Source: Streptomyces sp. NRRL S-1022 (GTDB lineage: Bacteria > Actinomycetota > Actinomycetes > Streptomycetales > Streptomycetaceae). From it: a stretch of 64,000 nucleotides of DNA. The translations under genes and the position numbers were made by a program. Where the stretch lies: contig NZ_JOIU01000004.1 of the NCBI RefSeq assembly GCF_000720135.1, positions 62,001-126,000 of the forward strand, in the 5' to 3' direction. Below, piece by piece: positions 1-7,548 of the stretch (positions are counted from its first letter, which is position 1; each line of letters begins with the position of its first letter). The notes under the pieces are model-generated. The model saw only the letters and a program-made list of their open reading frames with translations, was not told the origin of the DNA and made no database searches.

Positions 1-2
1 CC

Positions 3-920
3 GCCGAGGTCGACCGGCGGCTGGAGGCCTGGGCGCGCGGCCTCGACCTGTTCCCCGCGGCATGGAAGGGGGACTTCTCCGGCTTCCAGGTCGGCCGGGC
101 CGTCGTCCTGCAGCATCCCGGCGCCCTCGACCTGGACCGCCTGACGGCCGCCGGCAAGCTGCTGCTCGCGGAGAACGTCGTCGACTCCTGCTACTGCGAG
201 GAGGACGAGGGCCGGGGCGGCGCCCGCCGCGGCCTCGGCGGGCGGCTCATCGCCGCCCAGTCGGCGATCGACCCCTACCACGGCATCCCGGAGCTGGAGG
301 AGGAGTGGCGCGAGGGCGTACGCGCCGACGGCCCCCTGCGCTCGTACCACTTCGCCCTCGCCGACTACGCGACGTTCGCCACGCCCAGCCAGACCGACCG
401 GTTCGTGCACGACATCGCCCGGCTGCACCTGGGCTACCTGGCCGAGGCCGCCTGGGCGGAGACCCGGTACACGCCCAGGGTGTGGGAGTACCTGGTGATG
501 CGGCAGTTCAACAACTTCCGGCCCTGTCTGTCGATCGTCGACGCGGTGGACGGCTACGAACTGCCCGAACAGGTCTACGCCCGCCCCGAGATCCAGCGGA
601 TCACGGCGCTGGCCGGCAACGCCACCACCATCGTGAACGACCTGTACTCCTTCACCAAGGAGCTGGCCAGCGACCCGACCCACCTGAACCTGCCGCAGGT
701 GGTCGCCGCCAACGAACGCTGCGGACTGAAGGCCGCCTATCTGAAGTCCGTCGAGATCCACAACCGGATCATGGAGGCCTTCGAGGAGGAGTCCGCCGTC
801 CTGTCCGGCACCTCGCCCGTCGTGGAGCGCTACGCCCAGGGGCTCGCCGCCTGGGTGTCCGGCAACCACGAGTGGCACGCCACCAACTCCCACCGCTACC
901 ACCTGCCCGACTACTGGTGA
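3..920 (+). CDS. 2-methylisoborneol synthase, C-terminal part
   Basis: Class I terpene cyclase that converts 2-methyl-GPP into the earthy odorant 2-methylisoborneol in the cytosol. The window opens inside the gene; the open frame from base 3 gives about 305 residues of a protein normally near 440. The acidic metal-binding motif is at 183-209 (DSCYCEEDE) and the NSE-type triad NDLYSFTKE begins at 636. The C-terminus HRYHLPDYW is typical of the family. The second residue of the acidic motif is Ser, where many class I cyclases have Asp. The methyltransferase that makes its substrate follows after 52 bases, as in known MIB operons; a cyclic-nucleotide-binding gene usually lies upstream, outside the window. 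Confidence 0.93.
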   Translation, partial: AEVDRRLEAWARGLDLFPAAWKGDFSGFQVGRAVVLQHPGALDLDRLTAAGKLLLAENVVDSCYCEEDEGRGGARRGLGGRLIAAQSAIDPYHGIPELEEEWREGVRADGPLRSYHFALADYATFATPSQTDRFVHDIARLHLGYLAEAAWAETRYTPRVWEYLVMRQFNNFRPCLSIVDAVDGYELPEQVYARPEIQRITALAGNATTIVNDLYSFTKELASDPTHLNLPQVVAANERCGLKAAYLKSVEIHNRIMEAFEEESAVLSGTSPVVERYAQGLAAWVSGNHEWHATNSHRYHLPDYW

Positions 921-972
921 ACCACCCGTCGTCGGAACGAACCACCGCCACCCGCGCACCAAGGAGCAACCG

Positions 973-1851
973 TTGACGACCGTGCCCGTCACCCGGACCG
1001 CATCCGTTCCGGTACCGGCCCAGTCCACCTACCAGAGCCGCGTCGCCGACTACTGGAACGCCGAGGAGAACCCGGTCAACCTCGAACTCGGCAAGATCGA
1101 CGACCTCTACCACCACCACTACGGCGTCGGAGCGGCCGACCACTCGGTGCTGGACGAGCCGGACGGCGCGCTGCGGCGGGAGCGCATCACCACCGAGCTG
1201 CACCGGCTCGAACACGCCCAGGCCGAACTGCTCGCCTCCCACCTCGGGCCGCTCTCCCCCACCGACCGGGTCTTCGACGCCGGCTGCGGCCGCGGCGGCG
1301 GCAGCGTGGTGGCGCACCTGCTTTACGGCTGCCACGCCGACGGCGTCACGATCTCCGCCAAGCAGGCCGAGTTCGCCAATGAGCAGGCCCGCAGGCGGGG
1401 CATCGACGGCAAGGTGCGCTACCACCACCGCAACATGCTCGACACCGGCTTCGAGACCGGCGCGTACGCGGCCTCCTGGAACAACGAGTCCACCATGTAC
1501 GTCGAGCTGGACCTGCTCTTCGCCGAGCACGCCCGGCTGCTGCGCCGCGGCGGACGCTACGTGGTGATCACCGGGTGCTACAACGACACGTACGGGCAGG
1601 CCTCCCGCGAGGTGTCACTGATCAACGCGCACTACATCTGTGACATCCACCCGCGCTCGGCGTACTTCCGCGCGATGGCCCGCAACCGGCTGGTGCCCGT
1701 GCACGTGGAAGACCTGACGCAGGCCACCATCCCGTACTGGGAACTGCGCAAGGAGGCCGACCACCTGGTCACGGGCATCGAGGACACGTTCCTGTCCGCC
1801 TACCGCAACGGCAGCTTCCAGTACCTGCTCATCGTGGCCGACCGGGTCTGA
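973..1851 (+). CDS. geranyl diphosphate 2-C-methyltransferase
   Basis: SAM-dependent methyltransferase that methylates C2 of geranyl diphosphate, giving the substrate of the upstream MIB synthase. The start is TTG, chosen because AAGGAG lies at 961-966 with six bases of spacing. The SAM-binding glycine-rich motif VFDAGCGRGGG is near residue 101, and the sterol/C-methyltransferase-like fold continues with NNESTMYV. The length of 292 residues is normal for the family. It is cotranscribed with the synthase, judging by the short gap. The pairing of the two genes makes the pathway assignment much firmer than either alone. Confidence 0.93.
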   Translation: MTTVPVTRTASVPVPAQSTYQSRVADYWNAEENPVNLELGKIDDLYHHHYGVGAADHSVLDEPDGALRRERITTELHRLEHAQAELLASHLGPLSPTDRVFDAGCGRGGGSVVAHLLYGCHADGVTISAKQAEFANEQARRRGIDGKVRYHHRNMLDTGFETGAYAASWNNESTMYVELDLLFAEHARLLRRGGRYVVITGCYNDTYGQASREVSLINAHYICDIHPRSAYFRAMARNRLVPVHVEDLTQATIPYWELRKEADHLVTGIEDTFLSAYRNGSFQYLLIVADRV

Positions 1852-1905
1852 GCCCGGCGAAATCCCGTCGACAGCGGGGGCGTCCGGGCGCTGGGATGGA
1901 CCTCG

Positions 1906-2814
1906 ATGAGTGCCTTCCACAGCAACCCGCGGATGCACACCGACGAGGTCTGCCTCGACGCCCCGCTGGTCCGACGACTGATCGGCCGCCGCTTCCCGCG
2001 GTGGGCCGCGCTGCCCGTACGGCGTCTGGCGTCCTCCGGGACCGAGAACGCCATGTTCCGTCTGGGCGACGACCTCGTGGTCCGGTTCCCCCGGCGCCCC
2101 TCCGCCGTGCCGGACGTGACACACGAGCAGCACTGGCTGCCCCGGCTCGCTCCCCTGCTGCCGGTGCCCGTGCCCGAGCCGCTGGGCATGGGCGAACCCG
2201 ATGACGGCTTCCCGTGGCCCTGGTCCGTGTACCGCTGGCTGGAGGGGCGGAATCCGGTCGCGGGAGCCGTGGCCGAACCCGAGCGGCTCGCCGAGGAGCT
2301 GGGCGGGTTCGTGCGCGCGCTGCGCCGGATCGACCCGCACGACGGGCCGGCGGCCGGCCGGGGCGTGCCGCTCGCCGAACGGGACGGGCCGACCCGGGCG
2401 GCGCTCGCCCGGCTCACCGGCCGGATCGACACAGCGGCCGTGACCACCCGGTGGGAGGAGGCGCTGCGGGCTCCGGCGCACCCGGGTCCGCCGGCCTGGG
2501 CGCACGCCGACCTGTCCCCCGGGAACGTGCTGGTGGACGGCGGACGGCTGAGCGCGGTCATCGACTTCGGCACCGCCGGGGTGGGCGACCCCGCCGTGGA
2601 CCTGATCGTGGCCTGGAACCTGCTGCCGGCGACCGCCCGGCACATCTTCCGCGAGGCCGTCGGCGCCGGCGAGGCGGAGTGGGCGCGCGGGCGGGGCTGG
2701 GCGCTGTCGATCTCGCTGATCCAGCTGCCGTACTACTGGGACACCAACCCGGCCCTGGCGGAGAACTCCCGGCATGTGATCGCCGAGATCCTCGCCGAGA
2801 CCGGGGCGCGGTGA
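1906..2814 (+). CDS. APH-family phosphotransferase
   Basis: Aminoglycoside-phosphotransferase/choline-kinase fold enzyme of 302 residues; the substrate cannot be read from the sequence. The Brenner motif HADLSPGN has H200, D202 and N207, and the Mg-binding DFG-like Asp is D220 in IDFGTAGVGDP. The N-terminal lobe includes the segment around VVRFPRR. Such proteins may phosphorylate antibiotics, small hydroxylated metabolites or macrolides, and many have no known substrate. It lies 54 bases after the MIB methyltransferase on the same strand but with no strong ribosome site, so membership of that operon is uncertain. An alternative start is ATG 1933. Confidence 0.85.
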   Translation: MSAFHSNPRMHTDEVCLDAPLVRRLIGRRFPRWAALPVRRLASSGTENAMFRLGDDLVVRFPRRPSAVPDVTHEQHWLPRLAPLLPVPVPEPLGMGEPDDGFPWPWSVYRWLEGRNPVAGAVAEPERLAEELGGFVRALRRIDPHDGPAAGRGVPLAERDGPTRAALARLTGRIDTAAVTTRWEEALRAPAHPGPPAWAHADLSPGNVLVDGGRLSAVIDFGTAGVGDPAVDLIVAWNLLPATARHIFREAVGAGEAEWARGRGWALSISLIQLPYYWDTNPALAENSRHVIAEILAETGAR

Positions 2815-2826
2815 GACGGCCGGACC

Positions 2827-3315
2827 TTACGGCTGTCCGCCGGCGTACGCCTGCTCCAGGGCCGCGGCGTCCAGCTTGCCCATGCCCATCATGGCCTTGA
2901 GGGCGCGAGCGGCCTTCTCCGGGTCCGGGTCGCCGATCATGTCGAGCAGCGGGGCGTAGACGACCTGCCAGGAGACGCCGAACCGGTCCTTGAGCCAGCC
3001 GCACGAGCCGGCCTCGCCGCCGTTCTCGGTGAGCTTCGTCCAGTAGTGGTCGATCTCGGCCTGGTCGGCGCAGAGGATCTGGAAGGAGACCGCCTCGTTG
3101 AACGTGAACTGGGGGCCGCCGTCGAGGGCGACGAACTTCTGGCCGTTGGCGGTGAACTCCACGGTCAGCACTGCACCGGCCGGACCGGGACCGGACTCCG
3201 GCCACCGGACGACGCGGCCGATGCGGGAGTCCTTGAAGACGGACACGTAGTGGTGCGCAGCCTCCTCCGCCTGGCCGTCGAACCAGAGACACGTGGTGAA
3301 GCCGTCGGTGGTCAT
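2827..3315 (-). CDS. VOC (PhnB/3-dmu-9_3-mt type) protein
   Basis: Vicinal-oxygen-chelate fold protein of 162 residues, of the PhnB-like class found widely in actinobacteria; function unknown. Visible family features are TTCLWFDGQAEEAAHHYVS at the N-terminus, the FNEAVSFQI strand and KDRFGVSWQVV near residue 110. The start is supported by AGGAGG five bases upstream. The stop is a rare TAA only 13 bases from the end of the convergent phosphotransferase gene. These proteins are often annotated as methyltransferases, but no SAM site is present, so a catalytic role should not be assumed. Confidence 0.85.
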   Translation of the reverse strand: MTTDGFTTCLWFDGQAEEAAHHYVSVFKDSRIGRVVRWPESGPGPAGAVLTVEFTANGQKFVALDGGPQFTFNEAVSFQILCADQAEIDHYWTKLTENGGEAGSCGWLKDRFGVSWQVVYAPLLDMIGDPDPEKAARALKAMMGMGKLDAAALEQAYAGGQP

Positions 3316-3449
3316 GAGCGCCTCCTGGGGCGTGGAGCGGTGCGTGGAACGCGGTCATGGGTATCGACCGCGCCGTCGCACGAAACTCATCGGCCCGGTG
3401 CCGGATCACCCGGACGAGTGATGCCGGGGCACCCGGCCGCCGCCCCGGG

Positions 3450-3812
3450 TCAGGCGGCCAGGCAGAGCCCGCGGTACGGCCGGTGCGGTGCGGCGACGGG
3501 CCGGCGCCCCGCCGTGTGCACGGCCGTGCGCCGGGCCAGCTCGCCGTGGGTCAGCGACAGCAGGTCCCCGAGCCCCAGGCCGAGCGCCCGAGCGGCGGCG
3601 GCGAGCACCTCGGACGAGGCCTCCTTGCGGCCCCGCTCGATCTCGGACAGGTAGGGCAGGGATATCCGGGCCGCGTCGGCCACGTCCTTGAGCGTGCGGT
3701 CCTGCGCCTGCCGCTCGCGGCGCAGCACCTCGCCGACCAGATCCCGCCACAGGGGCTCCCTGGGCGCGGGCAGCGGGACCACTCGGGATGCGTCGCTCAC
3801 CGGATCGCTCAT
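3450..3812 (-). CDS. PopR/ClgR-like XRE regulator with LAA tail
   Basis: Transcription factor of 120 residues with a Cro/C1 helix-turn-helix (residues about 35-90; RTLKDVADAARISLPYLSEI, then ERGRKEASSEVL), the signature of the ClgR/PopR group that controls clp protease genes in actinobacteria. The C-terminus is ...GLCLAA. Terminal alanines in PopR are known to target it for ClpP-dependent degradation, so a conditional-stability role is inferred here. No clpP gene is adjacent; the next gene is a VOC protein. The divergent sigma-factor gene is the neighbour seen beside popR-type genes in other streptomycetes as I recall. The start sits six bases after a -10 hexamer with no Shine-Dalgarno, suggesting a leaderless mRNA. 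Confidence 0.82.
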   Translation of the reverse strand: MSDPVSDASRVVPLPAPREPLWRDLVGEVLRRERQAQDRTLKDVADAARISLPYLSEIERGRKEASSEVLAAAARALGLGLGDLLSLTHGELARRTAVHTAGRRPVAAPHRPYRGLCLAA

Positions 3813-3818
3813 CCCGTC

Positions 3819-3846
3819 AGCCTACGAGCGGTACCACCGGGGACAA
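3819..3846 (-). promoter_or_regulatory. predicted leaderless promoter of the PopR-like gene
   Basis: On the minus strand, TTGTCC (3841-3846) and TAGGCT (3819-3824) are separated by 16 bases. The ATG begins six bases after the -10, so the transcript would start at or next to the start codon. The spacer contains GGTACC, but no recognised ClgR operator is visible. Confidence 0.5.
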
Positions 3847-3929
3847 GGGTCCGGCGTTGCGCCCTGGGGGAAACCCGGGCCGGCCGGGGGCCTCGACCGG
3901 CGGTTTCCGGCCAGTGCCGGAGGGGAAGT

Positions 3930-3954
3930 GCATGCACCGCGTCACCGCGGGTAC
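3930..3954 (+). promoter_or_regulatory. SigB-type promoter 1 of the sigma gene
   Basis: GCAT (3930-3933), 15 bases, then GGGTAC (3949-3954). This matches the Streptomyces SigB-family consensus GNNT-N14/16-GGGTAC. It lies 131 bases upstream of the ATG of the sigma gene and resembles promoter 2 over its whole length. Confidence 0.5.
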
Positions 3955-3980
3955 TCGCGCCGTGAGGGCCTCGACGGCAC

Positions 3981-4005
3981 GCATACACCGCCGATCGCCG
4001 GGTAC
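3981..4005 (+). promoter_or_regulatory. SigB-type promoter 2 of the sigma gene
   Basis: GCAT (3981-3984), 15 bases, then GGGTAC (4000-4005): the same boxes and spacing as promoter 1, 51 bases further on. It would give a leader of roughly 74 bases to the ATG at 4086. It suggests that the sigma factor, or a paralogue, drives its own gene. Confidence 0.55.
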
Positions 4006-4085
4006 CCGGGGCATGAGAGCCGTACCGGGAATCCGACACGAGCTGTAGAGGCAGACGTCGAACCGTGACTTTCGTGGGAGAGGCA

Positions 4086-4976
4086 ATGAAGACCGCCGCC
4101 GGTATCCGGTCGCAAGCAGAGGTCGGGGAGCAGACCGAGCAGGACAGGACTGGCGAGGGATCACTGCCCGGCATCGTGGACCCCGCGTCCATCGCCCCGC
4201 GGGACGCCCGGGAGCTGTCCCGGCAGTTCTTCCGCCGGCTGACCGAGCTGGAAGAGGGCACGCACGAGTACCAGTACGCGCGCAACACCCTCATCGAGAT
4301 GAACATGTCGCTCGTGCGGTTCGCGGCCGGACGCTTCCGGGGCCGCGGCGACGACATGGAGGACATCGTCCAGACCGGCATGATCGGCTTGATCAAGGCC
4401 ATCGACCGGTTCGAACTGGCACGCGAGGTCGAGTTCACGTCGTTCGCGCTGCCGTACATCGTCGGCGAGATCAAGCGGTTCTTCCGCGACACCACCTGGG
4501 CGGTCCACGTACCGCGCCGGCTCCAGGAGCTGCGGGTCGAGCTGGCCAAGGCCCGCGAGGAGCTGTCCAGCCGGCTGGACCGCGACCCGACGACCGCCGA
4601 GCTGGCGACGCTGATGAACATCTCCGAGAAGGAGGTGGTCGAGGCCCAGCTCGCCTCCAACGGTTACAACTCCGCCTCCCTCGACGCAGCGCTCACCGGC
4701 GACGGCCCCGAGGGCGGCGAAGCGGTGCTCGCCGACTTCATCGGCGTGGAGGAGGAGGGGCTGCGGCTCGTGGAGGACTTCCACGCGCTCGCCCCGCTGA
4801 TGGCGGAGCTGAGCGAACGCGACCGCCGGATCATCCACCTGCGGTTCGTGGAGGAAGCCACCCAGGCGGAGATCGGCGAGCAGCTCGGCTGCTCCCAGAT
4901 GCACGTCTCCCGGCTGATCAAGCGGATCATCGGCCGGCTGCGCGAGGGGATGCTCGGCGAGCTCGGCTGCGCCTGA
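4086..4976 (+). CDS. SigB/SigF-subfamily RNA polymerase sigma factor
   Basis: Alternative sigma factor (about 296 residues) of the SigB/F/G group used for osmotic, oxidative or developmental stress. Region 2 is seen in MSLVRFAAGRFRGRGDDMED and EFTSFALPYIVGEIKRFFRD, region 3 in VHVPRRLQELRVEL, and the region 4 helix-turn-helix in EEATQAEIGEQLGCSQMHVS. The ATG at 4086 is chosen over GTG 4065 because GGGAGAGG sits just upstream of it. Two SigB-like promoters precede it, implying autoregulation. A convergent RsbW-like ATPase 15 bases downstream is a candidate anti-sigma. The N-terminal extension of about 50 residues is low-complexity and not diagnostic. Confidence 0.92.
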   Translation: MKTAAGIRSQAEVGEQTEQDRTGEGSLPGIVDPASIAPRDARELSRQFFRRLTELEEGTHEYQYARNTLIEMNMSLVRFAAGRFRGRGDDMEDIVQTGMIGLIKAIDRFELAREVEFTSFALPYIVGEIKRFFRDTTWAVHVPRRLQELRVELAKAREELSSRLDRDPTTAELATLMNISEKEVVEAQLASNGYNSASLDAALTGDGPEGGEAVLADFIGVEEEGLRLVEDFHALAPLMAELSERDRRIIHLRFVEEATQAEIGEQLGCSQMHVSRLIKRIIGRLREGMLGELGCA

Positions 4977-4991
4977 CACCCGGCGTCGCGC

Positions 4992-5447
4992 TCAGTCCCG
5001 CCGGAGATCGAAGACCGCTCGCACGCGTTTACCGACGGGGACGCGCTCGACGGTGACCCGTGAGGCCAGGGCGTGCACGATCTCCAGACCGTGCCGTCCG
5101 ATGCGCTGGGGGTCCTTCGGGAAACGGCGGGGCAGGGCGTTGCTGCTGTCGTACACGGACACCACCACCGCGGTGTCCGTCCCTTCCAGTTCCAGGATGT
5201 ACGGCCCGTCGCTGTGCCGGTCGGCGTTGGTGACCAGCTCGCTCACCATCAAGAGCAGCTCGCCGTCGGCGCGGCCGTCGGCGCTGGCGCACCACTCGGT
5301 GCGCAGCTGCTGGAGGAACTGGGATGCGAAGGCGCGCGCGTCGGCGATGCATCCGGGTTCGCCGGTGTAGTGCGCCGCGCGCCGCAGCGGCTCAACGGGT
5401 ACGTCGAAACCAGTCGGTATCACTGCCCCGCCCAGGTGCTCGGTCAT
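4992..5447 (-). CDS. RsbW-like ATP-binding protein (candidate anti-sigma)
   Basis: GHKL-fold ATP-binding protein of 151 residues, of the RsbW/SpoIIAB-like group abundant in Streptomyces. The N-box is ELVTNADRHSDG (about residue 70), followed by VSVYDSS in the G1 position and GRHGLEIVHALA as the G2 box. Such proteins either bind a SigB-type sigma factor or act as serine kinases on anti-anti-sigma proteins. Its gene is convergent with the sigma gene and separated by 15 bases, so a partnership is likely but not in the usual operon order. No anti-anti-sigma gene is adjacent. Confidence 0.85.
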   Translation of the reverse strand: MTEHLGGAVIPTGFDVPVEPLRRAAHYTGEPGCIADARAFASQFLQQLRTEWCASADGRADGELLLMVSELVTNADRHSDGPYILELEGTDTAVVVSVYDSSNALPRRFPKDPQRIGRHGLEIVHALASRVTVERVPVGKRVRAVFDLRRD

Positions 5448-5596
5448 ACTGTCTCTCTCGGAAACCCGGTCCGGCCGGTCGATGGTGCACCAGTCCTCGT
5501 ACCCCGAGCCCGGCCCTCCAGTCCACCCGATCCGTTCGCCGAGCGCGCACAGTGGCGAGAGTCACTGCGGTGCCCCGGAGCGGCCCGGGGCGCGGC

Positions 5597-7429
5597 TCAG
5601 GACCCGCCCTGCTGCTGAGGCTGCTCCTGCTGCTGGTCCTGCTGCTGCTGCTGTTGCTGTTGCTGATCCTGTTGCTGCTGCTCCTGCGGTGCCTGCGACT
5701 GCTCCGGGGCCTGGGACTGCTCGTTGGTCTGCGGGGCCGCGGTCTCGGTCGCGGCCGGCGCGGACGCCTGCGAGGACGCGGGCGTGGCAGCGGGGCTCTG
5801 CATCGACGGCGATCCCGCCGACGGCGCCGACGTCTCGGCGGACGAAGGCTGGGCCGACGGCGTCTCGCCGCTCGGGGTCGCGGAGGCCGGGCTCTTCTCG
5901 CTCGACGGTGCGCTGGTCTCCGGCGACGAGGGGGCGGTCGACTTCGTCTCTGAGGGTGACGGGGCCTTGGACTCGGACGGCGACGAGGACTCCGACTCCG
6001 ACCTCGACTCCGGCGGCGAGGACGACTTGGGCTCGGAGGGTGACGAGGACTTCGGCTCGGACGGCGACGACGGCGACGACGACTCCGATGTGGACTCGGA
6101 CGGCGACGACGACTTGCTCTCGGTGGGTGACGAGGACTTCGACCCGGACGGCGAGGACGACTTGGAATCGGACGGCGACGACGACTGCGAGGACGGCGAC
6201 GACGAAGAGGCCGAAGAGGACGGCGGCGTCGACGGTGACGGGGACGTCGAGGACGAGGGTGTCGTCGGGGACGCCGAGGGGCTGACGCGGGGCGACGTCG
6301 GCGGGCAGGGTGACCCGGGTCCCTTGCCGGTCACGCACGGCACCGGAGCCCACGGATGCGTGTTCCGCGGGGGCTTGCCGCGCTGGTCGTGCCGGACGCT
6401 GTCGTAGCCGCGGTGGCGGTGCAGCCACTCGTGGTGGCGGGAGTCGTAGATCACGAAGACGTTGACGATCACGGGGGCGGGCTGCACCACGACGACGTTC
6501 GTGGGCTGGAACGAGGACCAGCGCTGGCCCACCACCCGCGGGGCGGTGTGCTGGGCGACCGGCTCCTTCAGCGGGTTGCCGCAGGCGCAGCGCAGCCGGG
6601 GCACGCCGTGTCCGTCGATCAGGACCGCGGTGCCGCTCTGCAGCACGGACTGGTAGCCGGTGGCGGTGCCGTCGCGGTACCCGTGGTTGGTGACGCGGGT
6701 GTCGGCGCGCAGCTGCACCGAGGTGAGGGAACGGAGGTAGGAGGAGACGCCGCCGGGCTGGACGCCGATCGACGAGGCGAACGCCCGGTTCTTGGTCGGG
6801 TCGGCCTGCAGGGCCCTGATCTGCCGCTCGACGTCGCAGCTGGCCGTCCGGCGGACACCGCTGTACAGGCCCGGCGCCCCGCCCTGCACCCCGCGGACCT
6901 CGGACGGACCGGTCGGCGGAGGCGCGACCGGAGTGGTCCGCCCCGGGGTGGTGGTGCCCGGTCCGGGAGGCGTGGTGTGTTTCCCGGGGGGCGTGGTGCC
7001 CTTCCCGGGGGATGTCGTGCCTTTCCCGGGGGACGTGGTGCCCTCGCCCGGCGCGGTGGTCGCCCTTCCGGGCGGGGTGGTCGTTCCGCCGGGCGCGGTC
7101 GGGGTGGTGCCTTCCTTCGCGGTCGACTCCGTGAAGGGGTCCTGGCCGGTGCTGTTGGCGGCCTCCAGGAAGACCTCGCCACGCCCGGTGGATCCGCCGC
7201 CGCCCGGACGGGTGAAGAACACCCCGAGGACCACGGCGGCGGCCAGGGCCGCGGTGAGCGCCGCCACCCGGGGCACCGACTTCCACCACGGACCGTGCGG
7301 CTCCTTGCCGCCGGAGCCGCCGGGCGGCGGCTGCGAGGGCGGCGGGCCGGCGGGTGGCCGGGAAGAGCCCGACAGCGGGCCGGAGGGCGGCCCGGTGGGG
7401 CGGCCGGAAGACGGAGGTTCGACGCTCAC
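5597..7429 (-). CDS. DUF6777-type membrane protein with Ser/Lys and poly-Gln tail
   Basis: 610-residue protein. Residues 1-50 are Pro-rich and probably cytoplasmic; a single membrane segment spans about 54-72 (VAALTAALAAAVVLGVFF). Residues 105-170 hold a TTxPGK-type repeat. A folded middle domain (about 185-370) contains GLYSGVRRTASCDVERQI, CACGNP and the VVVVQPAPVIVNVFVIY strand; I associate this with DUF6777. Residues 380-560 are almost all Ser/Pro/Glu/Lys and the last 30 are mainly Gln. The function is unknown; the architecture suggests a wall-spanning or surface-exposed anchored protein. It lies 119 bases downstream of a Ser/Thr kinase on the same strand, so the two may act together. Confidence 0.75.
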   Translation of the reverse strand: MSVEPPSSGRPTGPPSGPLSGSSRPPAGPPPSQPPPGGSGGKEPHGPWWKSVPRVAALTAALAAAVVLGVFFTRPGGGGSTGRGEVFLEAANSTGQDPFTESTAKEGTTPTAPGGTTTPPGRATTAPGEGTTSPGKGTTSPGKGTTPPGKHTTPPGPGTTTPGRTTPVAPPPTGPSEVRGVQGGAPGLYSGVRRTASCDVERQIRALQADPTKNRAFASSIGVQPGGVSSYLRSLTSVQLRADTRVTNHGYRDGTATGYQSVLQSGTAVLIDGHGVPRLRCACGNPLKEPVAQHTAPRVVGQRWSSFQPTNVVVVQPAPVIVNVFVIYDSRHHEWLHRHRGYDSVRHDQRGKPPRNTHPWAPVPCVTGKGPGSPCPPTSPRVSPSASPTTPSSSTSPSPSTPPSSSASSSSPSSQSSSPSDSKSSSPSGSKSSSPTESKSSSPSESTSESSSPSSPSEPKSSSPSEPKSSSPPESRSESESSSPSESKAPSPSETKSTAPSSPETSAPSSEKSPASATPSGETPSAQPSSAETSAPSAGSPSMQSPAATPASSQASAPAATETAAPQTNEQSQAPEQSQAPQEQQQQDQQQQQQQQQDQQQEQPQQQGGS

Positions 7430-7548
7430 GAGCCCTGCTTCCCGTCGCGCACGTGCTCCCCCGTTGCATTGCGTTCCCGTCGCGATGCGCGGCTTCGTTC
7501 AGACAGTTCCGCCCGATACCTTCTGGTGCATTTGGCTGCACATTGACA

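Noticed and set aside
4065..4085. GTG 4065 as start of the sigma factor
   Set aside because: The nearest purine-rich site is 13 bases away, whereas ATG 4086 has GGGAGAGG at proper spacing.
5618..5695. Repeats of CTG/CAG near 5.6 kb as a CRISPR or microsatellite
   Set aside because: They encode the poly-Gln end of the DUF6777 protein; there are no spacers.
5482..6407. Long acidic and Thr-rich plus-strand frames opposite the DUF6777 gene
   Set aside because: They are antisense mirrors of the Ser-rich repeat tail; the minus frame has the membrane helix and conserved domain.
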